A DNA stretch of 11,129 nucleotides, taken from Lachnoclostridium sp. UBA7122 (GTDB lineage: Bacteria; Bacillota; Clostridia; Lachnospirales; Lachnospiraceae). Where the stretch lies: the NCBI GenBank assembly GCA_002493085.1, contig DKXQ01000264.1:1262-12390 (forward strand), given 5' to 3'. Below are positions 5,746 through 11,129 of the stretch, piece by piece. A model generated the notes under the pieces. The model saw only the letters and a list, made by a program, of their open reading frames with translations, had not been told where the DNA came from and ran no database searches. How positions within the stretch are numbered: the first letter of the stretch is position 1; every line of letters starts with the position of its first letter. The translations under genes were made by a program, and so were the position numbers.

Positions 5746-6645
5746 TTATAAACATCCAATAAGTTCATTAATGTCTTTAACCCTATTTTTTTCCATAAAT
5801 GCTGCTATGCCATTTATAACATCTTCTGTTGCTGATGGGTTATTAAAATTAGCTGTGCCCACTGCAACCATAGTTGCTCCTGCCATTATAAATTCAAGTG
5901 CATCTTCTGAATCTCTTATTCCGCCCATGCCAAGTACTGGTATTTTAACAGCGTGTGCCGCCTGATATACCATTCTTACCGCTACTGGTTTTATAGCAGG
6001 TCCAGACAGCCCGCCAGTTTTATTGGCAAGCACAAATGTCCTTTTATTAATGTCTATCTTCATGCCTGTAAGTGTGTTTATAAGCGATATTGCGTCTGCA
6101 CCACCTGCCTCGGCTGCTTTTGCCATTTCAGTAATATCTGTAACATTCGGGCTTAATTTCATAATTACAGGCTGTTTCGCACACCGTTTTACCTTATCTG
6201 TAATCTGTCTGGCAACTTCAGGGTTCTGGCCAAATGCCAGTCCTCCAGCTTTTAAATTCGGGCATGAAATATTAATTTCAAGCAAATCAATATCTTCATC
6301 TGCAAGTTTTTGTACAACTTCTGCATATTCCTCTGGTGTCCTGCCACAGATATTTACAATAATCTTTGTATCATATTGTTTTAAAAATGGTATATCCCGC
6401 TCAATAAACAAATCAATGCCTGGATTCTGGAGGCCTATTGCATTAAGCATGCCACCATATGTCTCACATATGCGCGGGGTCTGGTTTCCCTCCCAGGGTA
6501 CACTTGACACTCCTTTTGTAGTAACCGCCCCTAATTTATTTAAGTCCACAAAGTCTTTATATTCTGCTCCTGAACCGAATGTCCCCGAAGCCGTTGTTAC
6601 AGGGTTTTTCATCTCTACTCCTGCAAAATTAACTGAAAGATTCAT
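5746..6645 (-). CDS. pyrD: Dihydroorotate dehydrogenase, class 1B catalytic subunit
   Basis: This 299-residue FMN-binding TIM-barrel enzyme oxidises dihydroorotate to orotate in pyrimidine synthesis. PyrK immediately upstream marks it as the NAD+-dependent class 1B form, which works as a PyrD2K2 heterotetramer in the cytoplasm. The N-terminus LSVNFAGVEMKNPVTTASGTFG and VTTKGV (K44, orotate/FMN site) are typical. NISCPN (125-130) supplies the catalytic base C128, where class 2 enzymes have serine. The barrel ends with the glycine-rich phosphate loops GMGGIRD and VAVGTANF. The ATG is preceded by GGGGG at 6 nt, and the gap to pyrK is 12 nt. It is the last gene of the pyr cluster. No clear terminator follows, so some read-through into metY is possible. 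Confidence 0.97.
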   Translation of the reverse strand: MNLSVNFAGVEMKNPVTTASGTFGSGAEYKDFVDLNKLGAVTTKGVSSVPWEGNQTPRICETYGGMLNAIGLQNPGIDLFIERDIPFLKQYDTKIIVNICGRTPEEYAEVVQKLADEDIDLLEINISCPNLKAGGLAFGQNPEVARQITDKVKRCAKQPVIMKLSPNVTDITEMAKAAEAGGADAISLINTLTGMKIDINKRTFVLANKTGGLSGPAIKPVAVRMVYQAAHAVKIPVLGMGGIRDSEDALEFIMAGATMVAVGTANFNNPSATEDVINGIAAFMEKNRVKDINELIGCL

Positions 6646-6657
6646 TATATTCCCCCA

Positions 6658-7458
6658 TTATATAAGTATTTCTTCAGAATCGAAGACAGGTCCGTCCTTG
6701 CAGATTCTTTTATTATTAACATTGCTGTGTCCGTCTTTTTCTTTGGACTGGCATACACATCCAAGGCATGCACCTATCCCACATGCCATTCTCTCTTCCA
6801 GGGACAGCTGTGCTTTTATTCCACGTTCTCTTGCCAGCGCCTTTATTCCACAAAGCATTGGCAGCGGGCCACATGCATATATAATATCTGCCTGGATGCC
6901 ATATTCCTTTATTACATCCACTACATTGCCTTTTATGCCTGCACTTCCATCTTCTGTAGAAACATACACCCTGGCATAAGCTTCAAACTCATCTTTCAGA
7001 AGCAGTGTGCCATCCCTGTATCCAAGTACTGCCTCTATACTGGTGCTGCCATTATCCTTAAGTGACCTGGCAAGCCCAAGCATAGGCGGAATGCCAATGC
7101 CGCCGCCTATAAGAAGTGTTCTTTTAAAGCTATGGGCATTTATAGTAAAACCATTGCCAAGAGGGGCTATAACGTCAATTGTGCTGTCTGCACCAAGTTT
7201 TGAAAATTCTTCTGTTCCCTTGCCGGCAATCCGGTAAACTACCCTTAGCATATTGTCAGGGGTGTTTATCTCACATATGCTTATTGGCCGTGGAAGCATC
7301 CTGCTGCCATCATGGCAGTACATAGATATAAACTGTCCTGGCACTGCCATGCCGGCAACATCTGCGTCTTCCGGGAATTTTATCCACATACTGTAAATAT
7401 CTTCTGCAAGTTTTATCTGGCTTGTAACCTGCGCTGTACATTTCTTTTTATCAGCCAC
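6658..7458 (-). CDS. pyrK: Dihydroorotate dehydrogenase B electron-transfer subunit
   Basis: This 266-residue subunit carries FAD and a [2Fe-2S] cluster and passes electrons from the FMN of PyrD to NAD+. It belongs to the ferredoxin-reductase superfamily. An N-terminal beta-barrel carries the flavin motif RPISI (57-61). The nucleotide-binding motif GGGIGIPP (118-125) and the NAD-side YACGPLPML (194-202) follow. A C-terminal cluster domain has cysteines 226, 231, 234 and 253 (C-x4-C-x2-C-x18-C). The start is GTG with GGAG 7 nt upstream, and no better ATG lies near. It sits 14 nt after pyrF and 12 nt before pyrD, so the two subunits are made from the same message. Confidence 0.96.
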   Translation of the reverse strand: MADKKKCTAQVTSQIKLAEDIYSMWIKFPEDADVAGMAVPGQFISMYCHDGSRMLPRPISICEINTPDNMLRVVYRIAGKGTEEFSKLGADSTIDVIAPLGNGFTINAHSFKRTLLIGGGIGIPPMLGLARSLKDNGSTSIEAVLGYRDGTLLLKDEFEAYARVYVSTEDGSAGIKGNVVDVIKEYGIQADIIYACGPLPMLCGIKALARERGIKAQLSLEERMACGIGACLGCVCQSKEKDGHSNVNNKRICKDGPVFDSEEILI

Positions 7459-7472
7459 TTATCTTCTCCAAT

Positions 7473-8390
7473 CTATAGAACACTATTAATATCTTCTTTC
7501 ATATCAAGCACAGCCTGTCTTGAAGCTTCTGCATAATTCTCCTGACCATATTTTGAGTATTTTTCCTGTTTATATGCAGCTATTATGCCTCTTGATGAAT
7601 TAACAATTGCACCAAGCCCATCATCATTAAAATATCCAGCAAGGTCTTTTGCAGTACCTCCCTGTGCACCATATCCTGGCACAAGTATATAATTATCTGG
7701 CATAATTTTGCGCAATGCTTTGCCCATTTCAGGATAAGTCGCACCGATTACACATCCAACATTGCTGTATGTGCCATCCATGCACTGGCTTCCCCATTCT
7801 GCGACTTTTTCTGCAACAAGTTCGTATAAAGGCCTGCCTTCAAATACCTTGTCCTGGAATTCACCGCTTGATGGGTTAGAAGTTTTAACTAATACAAATA
7901 TTCCTTTATCTTCTTTTTTGCACACATCTATAAATGGATTGATTCCATCGCTTCCAAGATATGGATTTACAGTAACAAAGTCTGCATCAAATGCACTATA
8001 TGATTTGCTTCCTACCTGTACCTTGCCAAGGTGGGCAGTTGCATATGCAGCTGATGTAGAACCTATATCGCCACGTTTTGCATCAGCAATTACAATAAGC
8101 CCTTTTTCTTTACAATAATCAACTGTTTTCTTAAATGTGGCAATTCCTGGTATGCCAAACTGTTCATACATAGCAATCTGTGGCTTAACAGCTGGAACAA
8201 GGTCATATATAGCATCAATAATTCCTTTATTAAACTGAAATACTGCTTCTGCTGCGCCCTCCAGTGTTTCGCCATACTTTTCAAATGCCTCTTTTAATAT
8301 ATGCTCTGGCACATAGCCCAGCACTGGGTCAAGCCCTGCTACAATAGGCGCATTTTTTTTAATAATTTCTTCAATTAACCTTTTAACCAC
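7473..8390 (-). CDS. pyrF: Orotidine 5'-phosphate decarboxylase, long (type 2) form
   Basis: This 305-residue TIM-barrel enzyme makes UMP from OMP, the last step of de novo pyrimidine synthesis. GLDP (19-22) near the N-terminus and the catalytic DAKRGDIG (103-110, Lys and Asp charges) identify it. About 300 residues matches the longer type 2 subfamily rather than the roughly 235-residue type 1. LVPGYGAQGG is the C-terminal phosphate loop. It begins with GTG only 3 nt after the pyrC stop. Its likely ribosome-binding site, GGAGG, lies in the last codons of pyrC, so translation is almost certainly coupled. pyrE, which makes its substrate OMP, is not in this window. Confidence 0.96.
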   Translation of the reverse strand: MVKRLIEEIIKKNAPIVAGLDPVLGYVPEHILKEAFEKYGETLEGAAEAVFQFNKGIIDAIYDLVPAVKPQIAMYEQFGIPGIATFKKTVDYCKEKGLIVIADAKRGDIGSTSAAYATAHLGKVQVGSKSYSAFDADFVTVNPYLGSDGINPFIDVCKKEDKGIFVLVKTSNPSSGEFQDKVFEGRPLYELVAEKVAEWGSQCMDGTYSNVGCVIGATYPEMGKALRKIMPDNYILVPGYGAQGGTAKDLAGYFNDDGLGAIVNSSRGIIAAYKQEKYSKYGQENYAEASRQAVLDMKEDINSVL

Positions 8391-8393
8391 CTT

Positions 8394-9695
8394 TTACTTT
8401 CCTCCTTCACAGTCATAGACAATTTTACCATTCACAAATGTTTTTTCAATCTTTCCATGCACTTTTATACCATTAAATGGTGTGTTTTTTCCCTTTGAAA
8501 CAAACTGGCTGCTGTCAATTACATATTCATTATCTATACATGCAATAATAAGGTCAGCAGTTTTTCCCTCTGCAAGGCTGCCCCTGTCTATTCCTATAAC
8601 TTTTGCAGGATTGGCACTCATCTTCTCTACAAGTTGTGAAAGTGTGAGGTATCCTCCTTTTACAAGTACAGTATATCCCAGTGCAAATGAAGTTTCAAGC
8701 CCAACTATGCCAAATGGTGCTTTAAGCATGGTCTGCGCCTTTTCTTCTGTTCCATGTGGTGCATGGTCTGTAGAGATGACTTCCATAATGCCATCTTTTA
8801 ATCCATTTTTTAAAGCTTCTACATCCGCCCTGCTCCTGAGAGGAGGGTTCATTTTAAATCTTCCATCATCCTCAGTAATTTCATCATCTGACATTGTAAA
8901 GTGGTGCGGACACACCTCTGCTGTAACAGGAAGCCCCTGTTTTTGCGCCATTTCAACAAACAGCACACTGTCAGCGGTAGAACAGTGGCACAGATGCAGC
9001 CTGCAGCCAGCTTCTTTTGCAAGGATTATATCCCTTGCTACAATTACATCTTCAACAGCATTAGTTATGCCAGGAAGCCCAAGTTCTTCTGACTTTGTCC
9101 CGTAGTTCATAACACCGCCATCTACAAGACTCTCATCTTCACAATGTGAAAATACAGGTATCCCTGCGTCCGCTGCATCGTGAAGTGCCTGTGAAAAAAG
9201 CCATGAATTCATAACAGACTTCCCATCCTCACTAACTGCTACAGCACCTGCTTCTTTCATCCCGGCAATATCTGAAATATCAACACCCTCCTGGCCAAGT
9301 GTTATTGCACCAACAGGCAGTATATTTACAGGTGCATCTTTAGCCCGTTCAAGCAGTTCTTTCACCCTTGCCGGTGAATCAGTAACAGGATTTGTATTTG
9401 GCATCGGGCAGATAGTTGTAACACCACCTCTGGCAGCAGCCCTTGCCCCTGTCATAATAGTTTCTTTGTATTCAAAACCAGGTTCTCTTAAATGCACATG
9501 CAAATCAATAAAACCTGGCATGACAATCTTGCCGGCAGCGTTGATAATATCTGCCCCAGCAGCATCTGCATCATTTTCACTGATATTTTCTGAAACTTTT
9601 AAAACTTTACCGCCAGATATTAAAATATCCATTTTGCCATCAATTCCATTAGCTGGATCAGTAAGATGTCCTTCTTTAATTAAATACTTGTCCAT
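8394..9695 (-). CDS. pyrC: Dihydroorotase, class I
   Basis: This zinc amidohydrolase cyclises carbamoyl-aspartate to dihydroorotate. The 433-residue length fits the class I (Bacillus-like) form. Metal and catalytic motifs run in order: DLHVHLREPG (64-73, H66 and H68), SEDG (155-158, the region of a carboxylate ligand), SHCED (H184), HLCHCS (H234 and H237), TAEVCPHHF and STDHAPH (308-314, D310). The C-terminus returns to the small beta-domain, typical of amidohydrolases (TPFNGIKVHGKIEKTFVNGKIVY). The ATG has GGAGTGA upstream. It is the first gene of the pyrC-F-K-D cluster. I see no PyrR-type attenuation leader before it. Confidence 0.96.
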   Translation of the reverse strand: MDKYLIKEGHLTDPANGIDGKMDILISGGKVLKVSENISENDADAAGADIINAAGKIVMPGFIDLHVHLREPGFEYKETIMTGARAAARGGVTTICPMPNTNPVTDSPARVKELLERAKDAPVNILPVGAITLGQEGVDISDIAGMKEAGAVAVSEDGKSVMNSWLFSQALHDAADAGIPVFSHCEDESLVDGGVMNYGTKSEELGLPGITNAVEDVIVARDIILAKEAGCRLHLCHCSTADSVLFVEMAQKQGLPVTAEVCPHHFTMSDDEITEDDGRFKMNPPLRSRADVEALKNGLKDGIMEVISTDHAPHGTEEKAQTMLKAPFGIVGLETSFALGYTVLVKGGYLTLSQLVEKMSANPAKVIGIDRGSLAEGKTADLIIACIDNEYVIDSSQFVSKGKNTPFNGIKVHGKIEKTFVNGKIVYDCEGGK

Positions 9696-9726
9696 ATTCT
9701 GTCACTCCATGTATATGCAATAAATA

Positions 9727-9755
9727 ATAAAATTTTTTGGGGTATTTGACTGCAA
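9727..9755 (-). promoter_or_regulatory. Possible pyrC promoter
   Basis: On the minus strand TTGCAG (9750-9755) is 17 nt from TTTTAT (9727-9732), about 30 nt before the pyrC start. Both boxes are imperfect and the local sequence is very T-rich, so this is a weak call. If real, the leader would be too short for PyrR-controlled attenuation. Confidence 0.35.
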
Positions 9756-9776
9756 ATTTTCCTGATATAGAGAAAG

Positions 9777-9800
9777 CACCTGCTAATTTCTTAACAGGTG
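9777..9800 (-). terminator. Hairpin after asd, possible terminator or attenuator
   Basis: The minus-strand RNA CACCTGTTAA pairs with TTAGCAGGTG (10 bp, one G-U) around a GAAA tetraloop, 27 nt beyond the asd stop. The following bases, CTTTCTCT, are pyrimidine-rich but not a true T-run. It may be a weak terminator letting some asd transcripts continue into pyrC, or a 3' stabilising structure. Confidence 0.55.
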
Positions 9801-9827
9801 TATTCCATATTAATATAATCATTGATA

Positions 9828-10925
9828 TTACTTTGCACTAATATATCCCTTTGCTTTAAGAAGCTCTGCTATAAGGACAGCTCCACCGGCCGCACCACGT
9901 ACTGTATTATGTGACAGACCAACAAATTTATAATCAAATACTGTATCTTCACGCAAACGTCCAAGTGACACACCAAAACCATTTTCATAATTAACATCAA
10001 GTGCTACCTGCGGACGGTTGTCATCGTCAAGATACTGTATAAAATTCTTTGGTGCGCTAGGCAGTCCAAGTTCCTGTGGCAGTCCTTTAAACTCCCTCCA
10101 GATTTTTATGATTTCTTCTTTTGAAGGTTTATTTTCCCCTGCAAAATTCATAAATACTGCTGCTGTATGTCCATCCAGTACAGGAACACGTATGCACTGT
10201 GTCGTAATAACAGGTGATGCTGCTTTTACAATGCTCCCGTTTTCAATATGTCCCCATATGCGCAGTGGCTCCTGTTCACTTTTTTCTTCCTCGCCACCAA
10301 TAAATGGTATTATATTGCCTTCCATTTCTGGCCAGTCTTTAAATGTCCTGCCTGCTCCTGAAATTGCCTGGTATGTTGTTGCAACTACAGTACTGGCTTC
10401 AAAACCAGCCTCTTTAAGCGCATGGAGTGCAGGGGTATAACTCTGTATAGAGCAGTTAGGCTTTACAACGATAAAACCCCGTTTTGTCCCAAGGCGTTCT
10501 CTCTGGCTGCTTATGATTTCTAAGTGTTGTGGGTTAAGCTCTGGCACTACCATAGGTACATCAGGTGTCCATCTGTGGGCGCTGTTATTTGAAACAACTG
10601 GCGTTTCTGTCTTAGCATATTCTTCTTCTATTTTTTTAATCTCATCTTTAGACATATCTACTGCACTAAAGACAAAATCAACATCTGAGGCTACAGCCTG
10701 TACATCACTGACATCCTGGACAACAATATTTTTAACAGCTTCCGGCATTGGTGCCTGCATCTTCCAGCGTCCGTTTATTGCTTCTTCATACTTCTTCCCG
10801 GCGCTGCGTGGACTAGCTGCTATAGTAACTGTTTCAAACCAAGGGTGGTTCTCTAATAGTGAAATAAACCTCTGTCCTACCATTCCGGTACCACCAAGGA
10901 TACCAACTCTTAACTTTCCGTCCAT
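9828..10925 (-). CDS. asd: Aspartate-semialdehyde dehydrogenase, archaeal/fungal-like type
   Basis: The enzyme reduces aspartyl-4-phosphate to aspartate 4-semialdehyde with NADPH, the branch point to lysine/diaminopimelate, threonine and methionine. The 365-residue protein begins with the NADP motif VGILGGTGMVGQRF (7-20). Catalytic C158 lies in VKPNCSIQSY, and the substrate-site signature CIRVPVLDGHTAAVFMNF (244-261) contains H253. This wording fits the subfamily first described from archaea and fungi and also found in clostridia, not the usual enterobacterial or Bacillus type. I chose the ATG at 10925, with GGAGG 5 nt upstream. The in-frame ATG at 10937 lies before that site. A strong promoter precedes it and a hairpin follows it. 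Confidence 0.95.
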   Translation of the reverse strand: MDGKLRVGILGGTGMVGQRFISLLENHPWFETVTIAASPRSAGKKYEEAINGRWKMQAPMPEAVKNIVVQDVSDVQAVASDVDFVFSAVDMSKDEIKKIEEEYAKTETPVVSNNSAHRWTPDVPMVVPELNPQHLEIISSQRERLGTKRGFIVVKPNCSIQSYTPALHALKEAGFEASTVVATTYQAISGAGRTFKDWPEMEGNIIPFIGGEEEKSEQEPLRIWGHIENGSIVKAASPVITTQCIRVPVLDGHTAAVFMNFAGENKPSKEEIIKIWREFKGLPQELGLPSAPKNFIQYLDDDNRPQVALDVNYENGFGVSLGRLREDTVFDYKFVGLSHNTVRGAAGGAVLIAELLKAKGYISAK

Positions 10926-10978
10926 GTCATCCTCCATAGTTTTGTTTCACCGTTTATACGGTTCTATTTTGCTAATAG

Positions 10979-11007
10979 ATTTTACACCAAAATACCAGAT
11001 AAGTCAA
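10979..11007 (-). promoter_or_regulatory. asd promoter
   Basis: On the minus strand TTGACT (11002-11007) is 17 nt from TAAAAT (10979-10984), with one mismatch in each box. The predicted leader is about 45 nt and contains a small hairpin, ACCGT and ACGGT (10949-10962), too short to be a terminator. I see no lysine riboswitch, which would need a far longer leader. Confidence 0.75.
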
Positions 11008-11129
11008 ACTATTGATGATATAAGATAGTGTAACTTTACCTGGGTATATGAAAGTTTAGATATATTGTACAACTTTTTAAGTATGATGTCATATATTGAC
11101 TTTGGCATGACAATTTCAAAGTTCTTACA
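11008..11129. other. Upstream intergenic DNA, no gene seen
   Basis: This AT-rich stretch runs to the window edge. It holds a weak inverted repeat, AAAGTT with AACTTT, around 11051-11076 and the palindrome-like GTCATATATTGAC near 11089-11101. Neither supports a firm call. Confidence 0.4.

Noticed and set aside
6023..6979. Long plus-strand frame of 318 residues
   Set aside because: It lies antisense to pyrD and pyrK, which have full catalytic motifs. It has no family features and is a shadow of their codon pattern.
8482..9105. Plus-strand frame of 207 residues
   Set aside because: It is antisense to pyrC, has no recognisable domain and is serine/proline-rich as expected from reverse-reading coding DNA.
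9696..9827. PyrR-type attenuator before pyrC
   Set aside because: No recognisable PyrR-binding loop or terminator/antiterminator pair is present. Only one hairpin lies here, and it is closer to asd than to pyrC.

Overview
The window looks like a chromosomal segment of a low-GC, strictly anaerobic Firmicute, most likely a Lachnospiraceae-type gut clostridium. This is inferred from the AT-rich sequence, strong GGAGG ribosome-binding sites, the NAD-linked dihydroorotate dehydrogenase pair PyrD/PyrK, an anaerobic-type siroheme/sulfide branch, and an IS607-type element with a clostridial-looking TnpB. The genus cannot be fixed from the sequence alone. Every convincing gene lies on the minus strand, so transcription runs from high to low coordinates.

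Region by region, in the direction of transcription. (1) 11129-9828: a near-consensus promoter (10979-11007) drives asd, aspartate-semialdehyde dehydrogenase, followed by a hairpin (9777-9800). (2) 9695-5746: a tight pyrimidine operon pyrC-pyrF-pyrK-pyrD with gaps of 3, 14 and 12 nt and two GTG starts. (3) 5724-2564: a consensus promoter with an overlapping inverted repeat drives a sulfur/methionine unit: O-acetylhomoserine sulfhydrylase (metY), a precorrin-2 dehydrogenase (siroheme synthesis, 1-nt overlap) and a class I/II aminotransferase (38-nt overlap). It ends in a hairpin at 2530-2556. (4) About 2525-409: an IS607-family element with a serine-recombinase tnpA and a tnpB nuclease gene. 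It has its own promoter buried in inverted repeats and a matching palindrome at the tnpB end. (5) 408-1: non-coding DNA with two direct copies of a 79/80-bp hairpin-bearing repeat.

The metabolic genes share an aspartate theme. Aspartate enters pyrimidines through carbamoyl-aspartate (PyrC onwards) and enters homoserine/methionine through Asd. MetY then uses sulfide, whose production by sulfite reductase needs the siroheme made by the neighbouring dehydrogenase. pyrB and pyrE are not in the window.

No wholly new system was seen. The points most worth a second look are the TnpB with a non-canonical RuvC-II site and lost zinc ribbon, the paired ACAAG...CTTGT palindromes at both ends of the IS607 element, and the tandem hairpin repeats with an apparent 8-bp micro-inversion.
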